In this document: in pieces, positions 16,985 to 26,183 of the stretch
Layout: each line of letters begins with the position of its first letter
How positions within the stretch are numbered: the stretch's first letter is position 1
Assembly (NCBI RefSeq): GCF_017894365.1
Contig: NZ_CP059467.1
Location: forward strand, 2,914,001-2,978,000
Direction: 5' to 3'
Length of the DNA: 64,000 nucleotides
Origin: Aromatoleum bremense
GTDB taxonomy: Bacteria > Pseudomonadota > Gammaproteobacteria > Burkholderiales > Rhodocyclaceae
Notes under the pieces: model-generated
Database searches by the model: none
The model's input: only the letters and a program-made list of their open reading frames with translations
Told to the model about the DNA's origin: nothing
Made by a program: the position numbers and the translations under genes

Positions 16985-18238
16985 ATGAGTACGGTTCTGA
17001 CCTTGCTGCTGCTGTGGATCGTCGTTTCGGCCGGCCTGCTCACGGCGATGCATGGACGGTTGCTGCGGGCCCTATGGCGCGAGCCGGTGCTGACGCGGCC
17101 GGTCGTGATTGTCGAGAGCGACGACTGGGGTCCGGGGCCTGCCGCAGACGCCGGGATCCTGCGCGCGATCGCCGCCATTCTCGATGCAATCCGCGACCGA
17201 TCCGGTCGGCCGGCGGTGATGACGCTCGGCATCGTGCTCGGTGTGCCAGACGGATCAGCGATCCTCGCCGCGAACGGGAAAATCTACGTGCGGCGCAGCC
17301 TCGCCGAAGCCGAATTCGCGCCGATCGTCGCAGCGATCCGGGACGGCTGCGTGAAAGGCGTTTTCGCATTGCAGCGGCACGGTCTGGAGCATTTCTGGCC
17401 GGCGGCGCTGCTCGCGCGCCTGGCCGGGGACGCGGCGCTACGCGAATGGCTCGCCGACCCGTCGGCACGCAGCGAAGCGCTGCCGGCGGCGCTGCAGAGC
17501 CGCTGGGTCGATTCGGCGCGCCTGCCCAGCACGCCGCTTGCGCCGCCCGTGATCGACGCCGCGGTGAGTGAGGAGGCCGCGCTTTTCGAGCGGATCTTCG
17601 GCGAGCTGCCGCAGGTCGTGGTGCCGAACACCTTCGTCTGGAACGATGCGCTCGAGCGGGCCTGGGCGGCGCACGGCGTGCGCTGCGTCGTGACGCCCGG
17701 TTGCCGCTACGAGGGGCGCGATGCGGCCGGCGCTCTCGGGCCGCCGACGCGCCGCACGCTGAATGGCGAGCGCGGTGTCGGCGGGCTGCGCTACGTGGTG
17801 CGCAACGATTATTTCGAGCCGATTCGCGGGCACCGCGCGGAGCGGGTGTGGCAGGCGATAGCGGCACGGACGGCGCAGGGTCGGCCGACGTTGCTGGAGA
17901 CGCATCGGGAGAGCTTCATCGCGCCGCCCGAGCCCGCGCGAACGGCGCTGATCGAACTCGAGCGTGCATTGCGCGGCGCGGTCGCGCGCCACCCGGACCT
18001 GTGCTTCATGCGCACGGCCGAACTCGTCGGCCACTTCGACGACGCCGCGTCGCCGCTGCGCGCGCGCGCGCTGCCGATCCGCCTGTGTGCCTGGCTGTGC
18101 CGCCTGCAGGCGGAGCCGCGATGCGCGCGACTGCTGAAGGCAACCGGCCTGGCCTGGCCGCTGCGGTCTGCCGGGTGGCTGCTCGGCACGCTGACGCGGA
18201 ACGGGGCGATGTCGCCACGACTTGCTAGACTTCATTGA
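16985..18238 (+). CDS. Putative membrane-anchored polysaccharide-deacetylase-like protein
   Basis: A 417 aa protein with one hydrophobic N-terminal anchor (residues about 3-22) followed by a domain starting VVIVESDDWG. This resembles the metal-binding first motif of NodB-like (carbohydrate deacetylase superfamily) barrels. A later PNTFVWNDALERAWAAHG segment and LLETHRESFI fit a TIM-barrel of that kind. The usual H-x3-H metal motif is not obvious, although LQRHGLEHFW might take that role. I therefore call it deacetylase-like, not a proven deacetylase. The ATG at 16985 places the anchor at the N-terminus; an upstream in-frame start at 16883 would add a Cys/Arg-rich segment and is less likely. 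It overlaps the region just upstream of the next glycosyltransferase. Confidence 0.6.
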   Translation: MSTVLTLLLLWIVVSAGLLTAMHGRLLRALWREPVLTRPVVIVESDDWGPGPAADAGILRAIAAILDAIRDRSGRPAVMTLGIVLGVPDGSAILAANGKIYVRRSLAEAEFAPIVAAIRDGCVKGVFALQRHGLEHFWPAALLARLAGDAALREWLADPSARSEALPAALQSRWVDSARLPSTPLAPPVIDAAVSEEAALFERIFGELPQVVVPNTFVWNDALERAWAAHGVRCVVTPGCRYEGRDAAGALGPPTRRTLNGERGVGGLRYVVRNDYFEPIRGHRAERVWQAIAARTAQGRPTLLETHRESFIAPPEPARTALIELERALRGAVARHPDLCFMRTAELVGHFDDAASPLRARALPIRLCAWLCRLQAEPRCARLLKATGLAWPLRSAGWLLGTLTRNGAMSPRLARLH

Positions 18239-18263
18239 CTCCCTTGAGCGAGTGCACCGGTCG

Positions 18264-19415
18264 ATGACTCAACGCTACCTCGTGATCACCGAACTGTTCC
18301 TGCCTACCAAGGGCGGTACGGCCGTGTGGTTCGATGAAGTCTATCGGCGTCTCGGCGGCAAGGAGATCCATATCGTCACCGCCGCGGTGCCGGGCGCCGC
18401 GGCACATGATGCCGCGCATCCGAACAGCGTGCATCGCCTCGATCTGCGCCGCGTCACCTGGCTGCGACCGGAATCGCTCGCGATGTACGTCAAGCTCTTC
18501 GTCCGCTCGCTAGCGCTGGCGCTACGCCATCGCTTCGACGCCGTCCACGCCGGCCGGGCGCTGCCCGAGGGGCTGGTAGCCTGGCTGGTCGCGCGACTCA
18601 CAGGCCACCCGGTCGCGATCTATGCGCATGGCGAGGAACTGACCGGCTGGGGGCGCGGAAACAAATACCGGGCGATGTGCTTCGCGCTGCGTCACGCCGA
18701 CCGGGTCATCGCGAACAGCGACTTTACGCATCAGACGCTGGTCGGCATGGGGGTCGAGGCGCGGCGGATCTCGGTCATCCATCCCGGCGTCGACACGGGC
18801 CGCTTCCGTCCCGGGCTGCCGTCCCAGGATTTGCGCAGCGGCCTGGGCCTGTCGCCGGACGCGAAGCTGCTGTTGTCGGTGGGGCGCCTGCAGCGGCGCA
18901 AGGGCTTCGATACCGTGATCCGCTGCCTGCCGGAACTCGTCGCGGCCGGGCTCGACGTACATTACGCGATCATCGGAATCGGCGAGGACGACGACTATCT
19001 CGCCGGTCTCGCGCAGCAGTCAGGCGTCGGCGATCGCGTGCATCGCCTCGGCCACGTGCCGCTCGAGGACCTGCCACGCTGGTACAACGCGTGCGACCTG
19101 TTCGTACTCGCGAACCGCGACATTGCCGGCGATACCGAGGGCTTCGGCATCGTCTTCATCGAGGCCGCGGCCTGCGGCAAGGCCGTCGTCGCGGGGCGGG
19201 CGGGCGGGACCGGGTCTGCAGTGCTGGAAGGGGTCACCGGTCTGCGCATCGACGGAGAGTCGCAGATCGAGGTGACCGCGGCGCTGGCGGCTATCCTGGG
19301 TGACGAAGATCGACGCGAGGCACTGGGCGCTTCGGGCCTTGCGCGTGCTCAGGGGTCCCTGAGCTGGGATGCGGTCGCGGCCCGTACGCTGGCCTTGGGG
19401 CGGAACGAAAGCTGA
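18264..19415 (+). CDS. Glycosyltransferase family 4
   Basis: GT-B glycosyltransferase of 383 aa resembling bacterial mannosyltransferases of the PimB type. Motifs seen are ITELFLPTKGGTAVWF near the start, YAHGEELTGWGRGNKYR, the HPGVDTGRF segment and the donor-site EGFGIVFIEAAACGKAVV. The ATG at 18264 is preferred over the TTG at 18222, which lies inside the upstream gene; a GTG at 18252 is a further option. It belongs to the plus-strand tail of the polysaccharide operon and is followed 10 nt later by the exported TPR protein. The transferred sugar is not predictable. Confidence 0.88.
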   Translation: MTQRYLVITELFLPTKGGTAVWFDEVYRRLGGKEIHIVTAAVPGAAAHDAAHPNSVHRLDLRRVTWLRPESLAMYVKLFVRSLALALRHRFDAVHAGRALPEGLVAWLVARLTGHPVAIYAHGEELTGWGRGNKYRAMCFALRHADRVIANSDFTHQTLVGMGVEARRISVIHPGVDTGRFRPGLPSQDLRSGLGLSPDAKLLLSVGRLQRRKGFDTVIRCLPELVAAGLDVHYAIIGIGEDDDYLAGLAQQSGVGDRVHRLGHVPLEDLPRWYNACDLFVLANRDIAGDTEGFGIVFIEAAACGKAVVAGRAGGTGSAVLEGVTGLRIDGESQIEVTAALAAILGDEDRREALGASGLARAQGSLSWDAVAARTLALGRNES

Positions 19416-19425
19416 GGAGAGTGCA

Positions 19426-20244
19426 ATGAAACGCATGTTGATCGCGGGCCTGCTGGCCTGCCCGCTGTGCGCCACCGCTGTCGAGCAATTTCCGCCCAGC
19501 GCTACCGAACTGCGGATGCTGCCGCCGTTCTGCGCCGACCGACTCGAAAAGGGGTCGGGCGGGAAGAACGTCGCCTCGGCCGCGCGGCTCGGCAAGGCGA
19601 ACTATCTACATATTCATCATTACTGTTTCGCGGTGAATTTCGTCAATCGGGCCCGGCGTGCGCACGACCAGAAGGACCGTATCTACAATCTCGGGCTCGC
19701 CAAGAGCAATTACAACTATGTCATCAAGGCGACCGAGCCCCGGTTCTGGATGCGCCCGCAGATTTACGTCGAACTCGGCAGGGTCCATCTCCAACTGAAG
19801 GAGGCCGGCGACGCGGTACGCCTGTTCAACGACGCGATCAGATTCAATCCCGCATATGAACCTGCCTACCATGCGCTGATCGACGTGCAGCGGCAGAGCG
19901 GGCGTGCCAAGGACGGGCTCGAGGTCGCGACGGCGGGACTGCAGCGCATTCCGGACTCGCAGTCCTTGAAGAAGGCTTACCTCGAACTGGGCGGCAAGGA
20001 GCCGTTCCCGGAACCCGTCGCGAAAGCCGCGCCGGAACCACCGGCGGCTTCGTCGGCGCCGGAGCCGGACCATGCCGACAAAACCGCCACCGCTGCGGTT
20101 GCCCCGACAGCCGAAGGAACCGCCGCGTCCGATCCGCCGCCGCCGGGCGATTCGGCGCCGGTTCCGACGAGCGGTTGCCGTTACTGCCCGCCTGAAGAGG
20201 TACAGCGCAAGTGGCGGGAGTCGTTCGGCGGCGCAGAGGAATAG
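19426..20244 (+). CDS. Exported TPR-repeat protein
   Basis: A 272 aa protein with a signal peptide (KRMLIAGLLACPLCATA), followed by a domain containing tetratricopeptide-like helices at about 95-185 (YVELGRVHLQLKEAGDAVRLF, ALIDVQRQSGRAKDGL). A Pro/Ala-rich linker at about 195-250 and a short Cys-containing end (SGCRYCPPEEVQ) follow. The ATG at 19426 has a GAGGAGA ribosome site. TPR proteins in exopolysaccharide loci usually scaffold secretion or assembly complexes in the periplasm. That role is inferred; no enzymatic motif is seen. It heads a run of four exported proteins. Confidence 0.75.
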   Translation: MKRMLIAGLLACPLCATAVEQFPPSATELRMLPPFCADRLEKGSGGKNVASAARLGKANYLHIHHYCFAVNFVNRARRAHDQKDRIYNLGLAKSNYNYVIKATEPRFWMRPQIYVELGRVHLQLKEAGDAVRLFNDAIRFNPAYEPAYHALIDVQRQSGRAKDGLEVATAGLQRIPDSQSLKKAYLELGGKEPFPEPVAKAAPEPPAASSAPEPDHADKTATAAVAPTAEGTAASDPPPPGDSAPVPTSGCRYCPPEEVQRKWRESFGGAEE

Positions 20245-20254
20245 GCAGCGCGCC

Positions 20255-21589
20255 ATGCCGCGCAAGGGAAATGGCCGGTGGTGGTGCGTGGCCCCGGTGT
20301 TGTCGCGATCCGGCGTCGGCCGAATCTCGCCAAAGTCCGGATTCGGAACGCGGATTCTTCCAATGGCGATAGCCTGGCTCATATGCGTGACGCTGGCCGC
20401 ACTCGTACTGCAGGCGACACCTGCCATCGCCGACTGGCGGGACGAGCGCTGGATCGTCGAGGACTTCACCAACGTTCTGGGCAACGGTCCCGACGGCGGA
20501 CCGCTCGCGCAGGCAGGCGGCGACGTCTATGCGCTGTGTGGCGACGAGTCCGGCCGCCTGTTTCTGAGCAGCGGACAGTTCATCGACGTCGTCACCCGCG
20601 ATGGCATGCGCAGCCGCCTTGCTGGCACCGGCGAGCCGGGGTACCGCGACGGCCCCGCGTACCAGGCGCAGTTTCGGCTCGGCTTCAGGTCCTATTACGG
20701 TGCTCACAACCTCGCCTGCGGCCCGAACGGCGTGTTCGTGCCCGATGGCGGCAATCGGCGGATCCGGCGCATCCACAAGAGCGACGGCAAGTGGCAGGTC
20801 GATACTTGGGCCGGCGGCGGCTCGCGCCGGCTGAACCCGGGGGAAGCCGCCGGGGCGCGGGACGTGACGTTTCGCGGCACGATTTCGGTCGCCGTGACCG
20901 CCAACGGAGAGGTGACCATTGCCGACGACGGCGGCTACTACAGGGTCAGCCCGGACGGCAGGACGATCCGCTACGTCGGAACCTGGCCGATGACGATGGC
21001 GCGCAGTCCGGATCGCGCACCCAAACTCAACGTCATGATGGGTGATGCCGATTCGCGCGGCTTCGTGTATTTCGTTTCCCGCACGCCGCACTTTGTCGTG
21101 CGCATCGATCCTGACGACACGGTGGTGCATCTGGCGGGACGTTTCGCCGAAACGCGGACGCGGGTGCGGATCGGCGATGGCCCGCCGCGCGAGGCATATT
21201 TCGATACGCCGACCAGCATCGCGGTGCAGCCCGACGGTTCCGCCGTCTATGTGTGCGGCGGCGACGAGTACGACATCCGCCGCGTGCCCGCCGACGGCGC
21301 GGGGACAACCGCAACCCTGATGAACAACGGCCGCTGGGGCATCGCCTCGGTGCATCCGAATCGCAGTCGCGGGCCGGCCGTCGTGAAACCCAATGCGGGC
21401 GGCCGCCTGCGACCGGACGGAGAGCTCACCGACCTGATGGTGAGCCATCTCCTCGGCCGCGATGCCCAGGGGAACCTGTATGGCTCGATCAATTTCTGGA
21501 CCGGGATGACGCAGTACGTCGAAGGCCACGGGCTGCTCGGCACGCGACTCTTTCGGCTGCGGCGCGCGCCCGCGCGGGGGGCGCAATGA
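20255..21589 (+). CDS. Exported NHL-repeat/beta-propeller-like protein, function unknown
   Basis: Secreted protein with repeated beta-propeller blades of the NHL type: GDESGRLFLSS, GPNGVFVPDGGNRRIRRI, DSRGFVYFVSRTPHFVVRID and VQPDGSAVYVCGGDEYDIRRV. The strongest signal peptide begins at a second ATG at 20363 (MAIAWLICVTLAALVLQATPAIA). The ATG at 20255, 11 nt after the previous stop, gives a 36-residue extension before it. Neither start has a strong ribosome site, so the true start could be 20363 (408 aa). The stop overlaps the next gene (ATGA). No catalytic motif is recognised; NHL propellers usually bind proteins or glycans. Confidence 0.72.
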   Translation: MPRKGNGRWWCVAPVLSRSGVGRISPKSGFGTRILPMAIAWLICVTLAALVLQATPAIADWRDERWIVEDFTNVLGNGPDGGPLAQAGGDVYALCGDESGRLFLSSGQFIDVVTRDGMRSRLAGTGEPGYRDGPAYQAQFRLGFRSYYGAHNLACGPNGVFVPDGGNRRIRRIHKSDGKWQVDTWAGGGSRRLNPGEAAGARDVTFRGTISVAVTANGEVTIADDGGYYRVSPDGRTIRYVGTWPMTMARSPDRAPKLNVMMGDADSRGFVYFVSRTPHFVVRIDPDDTVVHLAGRFAETRTRVRIGDGPPREAYFDTPTSIAVQPDGSAVYVCGGDEYDIRRVPADGAGTTATLMNNGRWGIASVHPNRSRGPAVVKPNAGGRLRPDGELTDLMVSHLLGRDAQGNLYGSINFWTGMTQYVEGHGLLGTRLFRLRRAPARGAQ

Positions 21590-22860
21590 ATGCCAAGGTC
21601 TGCTCGTGGGTGCTGACCGCCGTGCTCTGTTGCGCCCCCGCTGCGCATGGCGCGGCGACCCCGGAATCCGTCGTGCTGCCGGCGCCCGACGCAAGGCCAG
21701 CGCTGCATCCGGAGCTCGCGTCCGACGGGCGCGGAAACTTCCTGCTCGTCTGGCAGCAGGGCAGAAACTACTTCGAACAGCAGGAATCGGACATCTTCGC
21801 GCTCCGGCTCGACGGGGCCGGGCGCCCAGTGGGACAGCCGATTCCGGTATGCGTCGCGGCGGGGAACCAGGAGCGCCCGAAAGTCATTTTTGCGAACGGC
21901 GTATTCATTGTCGTGTGGCACGATTTGCGCAACGGGCGCGACTGGGACGTCTATGCCGCGCGCGTCGGCGTGGACGGGGCGATGCGCGATGCGAACAGTT
22001 TTCTCGTCGCTGGCGGTGCGGCGAATCAGGCGAGTCCTGCAATCGCCGTCGCCCCGGCCGGCGCGCTAGTGCTCTGGCAGCATTACGCGGGCCGCTACTA
22101 CGAGATCCATGGCGCGTTCGTCGGTGCATCAGGCAAGGGCGGGGCCGCGCGTGCGCTGGCATTCCGCGGTGAAACCCTGCACGGCGGTAACCTGTCGCTC
22201 GCCAGTTTCGGTGATCGTTGGGTCATGTCGTGGAAGGACGAACGCAAGTGGAGCCTCGGTGAGTCCGGCAGCACCATCACTCGCTACTTTGCCAGCCTTC
22301 GCCCGAACGGATCCGATCCGGCCGTACTGGACGTCGAGCGCGCGCCCGCCGCGACATTGAGCCGGGAAGGGGGGCGTTTCGCAAGCGATCTGGCGGGGAG
22401 CGCCCTCTACACCGCGTGGGGCGACATCGGTCGCGGCCAGCGTATATCGGTCGGAGCGGTTTTTGGCGCAAAGTCAGCCGCCGCGCTCGCGAATCCGAAT
22501 GCCGAACCGGAATTGCGAGCGTCCAGCTGGAATCCCCGCCAGGCGATGACCCTGTTCTCGACTCGTATCCAGATCGACGGGCCGGTCGTCGCGGCATTCG
22601 GCGACGGCGCGTTTCTCGTTGCGGCCCGGCAGACCGGGGCCGCCAAACCGCCGTATCGAAGCCGCATCCTGGGCTCGCGCCTGTCGCCTGCGGGGGTGCG
22701 TCTCGATAGTCCCGACAAGCTGCTGTCGCTGCACGAGACCGGCTCGTCGGTCGCGAATCCCGCGCTGGCCGCCGGGCCGGAGGGGTTCGTGCTCGTGTTC
22801 GAGCAGGACGATGGGCCTGAAAAACAGCGGCTGGTTGTGAAGAGTGTGAGGTTGCGATGA
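21586..22860 (+). CDS. Exported beta-propeller-like protein, function unknown
   Basis: A 424 aa secreted protein with a signal peptide ending near PAAHGA. It contains repeated blocks such as ASDGRGNFLLVWQQ, FANGVFIVVWHDLRNG, VAPAGALVLWQHY and AAGPEGFVLVFEQDD. These recur about every 50 residues in the manner of a six- or seven-bladed propeller, as in sialidase-like or exo-glycanase folds, but no Asp-box is convincing. It is translationally coupled to both neighbours (ATGA at each end). I do not recognise a named family; a glycan-binding or glycanase role is suggested only by its position before the lyase-like gene. Confidence 0.68.
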   Translation: MNAKVCSWVLTAVLCCAPAAHGAATPESVVLPAPDARPALHPELASDGRGNFLLVWQQGRNYFEQQESDIFALRLDGAGRPVGQPIPVCVAAGNQERPKVIFANGVFIVVWHDLRNGRDWDVYAARVGVDGAMRDANSFLVAGGAANQASPAIAVAPAGALVLWQHYAGRYYEIHGAFVGASGKGGAARALAFRGETLHGGNLSLASFGDRWVMSWKDERKWSLGESGSTITRYFASLRPNGSDPAVLDVERAPAATLSREGGRFASDLAGSALYTAWGDIGRGQRISVGAVFGAKSAAALANPNAEPELRASSWNPRQAMTLFSTRIQIDGPVVAAFGDGAFLVAARQTGAAKPPYRSRILGSRLSPAGVRLDSPDKLLSLHETGSSVANPALAAGPEGFVLVFEQDDGPEKQRLVVKSVRLR

Positions 22861-25800
22861 TCCCCTTGTTGCGCTGTGTGGCTGGCCTGGTGCTGTGCAT
22901 TGTGCTTTCCGGAGGCAGTCTTGCGGCGCTGCCCGAAGCGGCCAGCCGTGCTTACGAGTCGCGCGACGGACGCTTCTCGGTGCCGCTGACGATCAAGGAC
23001 AATTCCGGCGTCGAGCGCCACAACTGGCCGGTCACGACCGGCGTTCCGCTGCCATATGGGACAGTCCATGACGTCGGTGAATTGCGCCTCGTTGACGGCA
23101 ATGGGCGGGAGCTTCCACTCCAGGCGGAGGTGCTCAGTCGGCATTGGGCGCGCGACAAGTCGATTCGCTGGGTTTTGCTTGATTTCCAGATCAGCCTGAC
23201 GGCTGGAGGCAAGGCTGTCGTATATCTTCAGAACCGCCGTCCGGAACATGCGATCGCCGATCCCGTCAGGCTTCACGAGGAAGGCGACGTCATCACCATT
23301 CGGTCAGGGCCGCTGACCGCGCGGGTGTCGACCCGGGACGGTTCGCTGTTCAAGTCGGTCAGCATCGACGATCACGAGATCCTGCGCGCGCAACCGGACG
23401 ACGGCCCATGGCTGCGCTCCGGCGAGGTCGGGCGAATGGAGCACAACACCGGTTCGGCGTGGAACACGCACGGCTGGGAAAAGACGCGCAGCGTCAAAAA
23501 CGTGGACATCGCCGAGCACGTTTATCGGTCGGGCCCGCCGAACGAAGTCGTGGTCGAAACCCGTGGTCCGCTGCGCACCGTGGTGCTGGTCCGGGGGCGC
23601 CACCTGCCGGGAAAGTCCGGCAAGGGGATTCTCCGCGACGGCCTTTACAACTACACGACGCGACTGCATTTCTTTCGCGGTCAAAGCTTCGTCAAGGTGG
23701 AGCATGCGGTCGAGAACTCCGATCGCGCGCAGCCGCTATACAACCATATGTTCCGCGAGGCGGGACTCGCACATGCGTTGCGCCTCGACGACGAACCGCT
23801 GGTCACCGGCGGCGGGCTGCAGGCCGAGTCGGGCCTGCCGGCCACAGTCTCGACCCGCCTCGCCGGCAGCGAACAGGCCTGGCTCTATCAAGGCGCTGCG
23901 GAGGCGGAGAAAAAGCACGGGCGCGTTGTCGTCAGCGAGGGAAACTATCAGATCGGCATCGGTCGCGACGGGCAGATCGAAAAGCCGCTCGCCGCCGGCA
24001 AACGCGGACGTTTTCTCGATATCTCCGATTCGAGTCGCGGGCTGGCGGTCGCGATGCGTTACCTGTGGGAACACGCGCCGCGAGCGATCGCGCTGTCGCC
24101 CGGGAGCCTGCAGGTCGTGCTGCAGGGCGATAGCCCCGGCCATGCGGAACCGCGTGACGGCCTGCGCCCCGAATACGATCTCGACTTCGGCCGCCGCAAT
24201 GTCCATGACGTGCTCTACTACTTCCATCGCGCCGATGCGCGCACGGCGCGGGTCGCGGAAGTCGCCGAGGCGTTCGAGTACCCGCTGTTCGCGCATGCGC
24301 CGCCGGCGTGGTATTCGGATTCCGAGACTTGGTATTTCGAGATTGCGCGCGATGGCGCCGACCTGCGGCGCAGCAAGATGAGCGACGTCCATTGGGTGCC
24401 CGACGGGGCCGGCCTCCGCGCGCATGGTCAGAACAGCAGCTACAACTCGGGGGGGCACCACGACAGCCTGAGCTCCGGCTGGCTCGCCTTCCTGCGCAGC
24501 GGCCTGTTGTCGGAACTGGAAAAAAACCTGGCGTACGGTCGCTGGAGCATCTCGCAAAATCCGGGTTGGGCCTACCGCGACAATGTGATCCGCTTCGGCG
24601 AGGGCGCGCAGCGCCTCACGGCGGTCGATCGTGCGCTGGCCGACTGGAACCTCCTTGCGGGCTTCGGCCCGAAAGAGTTCTACACCTGGCAGAGCGAGCG
24701 ACAGAAGGAGGTGAAGACGCCGCGCGGCCCGGTGATCAGGCAGGCCGGCGGCTGGAGCTATCTGAACGGCTACAAGGTCCTGCCCGACATGGAGCATTTC
24801 GCGCTGTTCCGCCTGTTCGAGTACTACTACCTCACCGGCGACCGCCGCGCGCTCGACGCGATCAACGGTTTCGTGAACTGGGGCATCAATTTCCAGCACG
24901 TGCATCTTTTCAAGGGTCGGATGCAGCCGCTGAGCAATACCAGTCTCTTCGACGAGGATTCCGGCGCGCTGTGGCGGGGGCATTATGCCCGGGTCTACAC
25001 GTGGATGCTGTACACGAATCTCGCCGGTTTCCACGCCACCGGCAGCCCCGTCTTCGATGAGTTCGCGCGCTGGCAGGTGCGCCGCATGCTCGCCGTGCTG
25101 CGCCACCGTCATGGGCAATTGACGAGCATCAAGCGCGAGGAACAGGTCATGGGGAAGATGCTCGAATTTTTCAGGGACAGTCCGATGTCGATATCCAGCG
25201 CGCAGACCTGGATGGAGGCGCAAGGCGTGCTGGCGCTGCACGAGGCCTACAAGACCTACGACGACGAACGCATCCTCGATGGCCTGTGGGGGCAGGCCGA
25301 CTACTTCTCGCACCACGTGCTGTTCTATCCCGGACTCGGGATGATCAACAACTGGGCGACGATGCCTTCGCAATACATCGGGGCCGACGACAAGTCAGTG
25401 ACTCCGAGCCGCCACGATCACCTGCTGCAGGCGTTCCCCTACCTTTATCACTACACCGGCTGGCCGGAAATGCGGCGTCGTTACGAAGGCATCGTGAATG
25501 GGCCGGGTAAGCGCTGGTCGGATGCCCGCTTTGAGCAGGTCATCGCCTGGGAGCGAGCGAACGTCGCCAAGCGGTCGACGACCCCGCCGGAGCCGATCAC
25601 CGACCTGCGTATCGTCCAGGCCGGCCGTGGCGGCGTCACGCTCAATTGGACCGCGCCGCGGGATGACGGGCCGACCGGGCGGGCGGCGCGTTACTTCGTC
25701 AAATACAGCGACAAGCCGATCGTCGAATTCGCACCGACGGATCACCCGCAGCGCGCCGCCGAGAAACAGCGCGTCGTGGCGCAGGTCGAATCGGTGATCC

Positions 25801-26135
25801 TCGCGCGGCCGAAAAAGGTAAGGCTCGACGCGCGCATCGACCGCAGCGGGTTTGCCGCCGAGAGCCGGGAGGTGCCGCGGGGGCATCCCGACTGGGATCG
25901 GGTGAATGCGTTCTGGATGGCGGAGCACACTGCGGGCGAACCCGTGCCTGGCCCGGCTGGCAGCGCCGAAACTTTCACCCTGCGGGAACTCCTTCCACAC
26001 GGAGCATTCGGCGCCCCGACCCAGCCGACCCTCGATGGCCTGAAGCCGGGAACCTACTATGTGGCGATCTGCTCGTGGGATGCCGACCGCAACCTCAGTC
26101 GCCCCTCGAATGTCGTGAAATTCACGCTGAAGTGA
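22857..26135 (+). CDS. Exported RIFT-barrel / rhamnogalacturonan-lyase-like protein with Fn3 domain
   Basis: A 1092 aa secreted protein. After a signal peptide (to about residue 24) comes an N-terminal beta-rich domain with FSVPLTIKDNSG, NWPVTTGVPLPYG and LPLQAEVLSRHW. This matches the first RIFT-barrel domain of the YetA/exo-rhamnogalacturonan-lyase-like family. The middle is a large, probably alpha-toroid, catalytic region (about 440-890) with WAYRDNVIRFGEG and SSAQTWMEAQGVLALHEAY. From about 910 a fibronectin type III-like domain begins (EPITDLRIVQAGRGGVTLNW). A role in cutting or editing the secreted polysaccharide is inferred from family and position. A GACGACG-GTT-CGTCGTC hairpin follows the stop. 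Confidence 0.75.
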   Translation: MIPLLRCVAGLVLCIVLSGGSLAALPEAASRAYESRDGRFSVPLTIKDNSGVERHNWPVTTGVPLPYGTVHDVGELRLVDGNGRELPLQAEVLSRHWARDKSIRWVLLDFQISLTAGGKAVVYLQNRRPEHAIADPVRLHEEGDVITIRSGPLTARVSTRDGSLFKSVSIDDHEILRAQPDDGPWLRSGEVGRMEHNTGSAWNTHGWEKTRSVKNVDIAEHVYRSGPPNEVVVETRGPLRTVVLVRGRHLPGKSGKGILRDGLYNYTTRLHFFRGQSFVKVEHAVENSDRAQPLYNHMFREAGLAHALRLDDEPLVTGGGLQAESGLPATVSTRLAGSEQAWLYQGAAEAEKKHGRVVVSEGNYQIGIGRDGQIEKPLAAGKRGRFLDISDSSRGLAVAMRYLWEHAPRAIALSPGSLQVVLQGDSPGHAEPRDGLRPEYDLDFGRRNVHDVLYYFHRADARTARVAEVAEAFEYPLFAHAPPAWYSDSETWYFEIARDGADLRRSKMSDVHWVPDGAGLRAHGQNSSYNSGGHHDSLSSGWLAFLRSGLLSELEKNLAYGRWSISQNPGWAYRDNVIRFGEGAQRLTAVDRALADWNLLAGFGPKEFYTWQSERQKEVKTPRGPVIRQAGGWSYLNGYKVLPDMEHFALFRLFEYYYLTGDRRALDAINGFVNWGINFQHVHLFKGRMQPLSNTSLFDEDSGALWRGHYARVYTWMLYTNLAGFHATGSPVFDEFARWQVRRMLAVLRHRHGQLTSIKREEQVMGKMLEFFRDSPMSISSAQTWMEAQGVLALHEAYKTYDDERILDGLWGQADYFSHHVLFYPGLGMINNWATMPSQYIGADDKSVTPSRHDHLLQAFPYLYHYTGWPEMRRRYEGIVNGPGKRWSDARFEQVIAWERANVAKRSTTPPEPITDLRIVQAGRGGVTLNWTAPRDDGPTGRAARYFVKYSDKPIVEFAPTDHPQRAAEKQRVVAQVESVILARPKKVRLDARIDRSGFAAESREVPRGHPDWDRVNAFWMAEHTAGEPVPGPAGSAETFTLRELLPHGAFGAPTQPTLDGLKPGTYYVAICSWDADRNLSRPSNVVKFTLK

Positions 26136-26150
26136 CGACGGTTCGTCGTC
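26134..26150 (+). terminator. Small stem-loop at the convergent junction
   Basis: A perfect 7-bp stem with a 3-nt loop (GACGACG/CGTCGTC) overlaps the stop of the 22857-26135 gene, in the 48-nt gap before the convergent gene ending at 26184. There is no T tract on either side, so it is only a possible transcription end or a 3' stabilising hairpin. Confidence 0.35.
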
Positions 26151-26183
26151 GCGGCGGCAGTGGGGGCGGGCCCGGCTGTCGTG

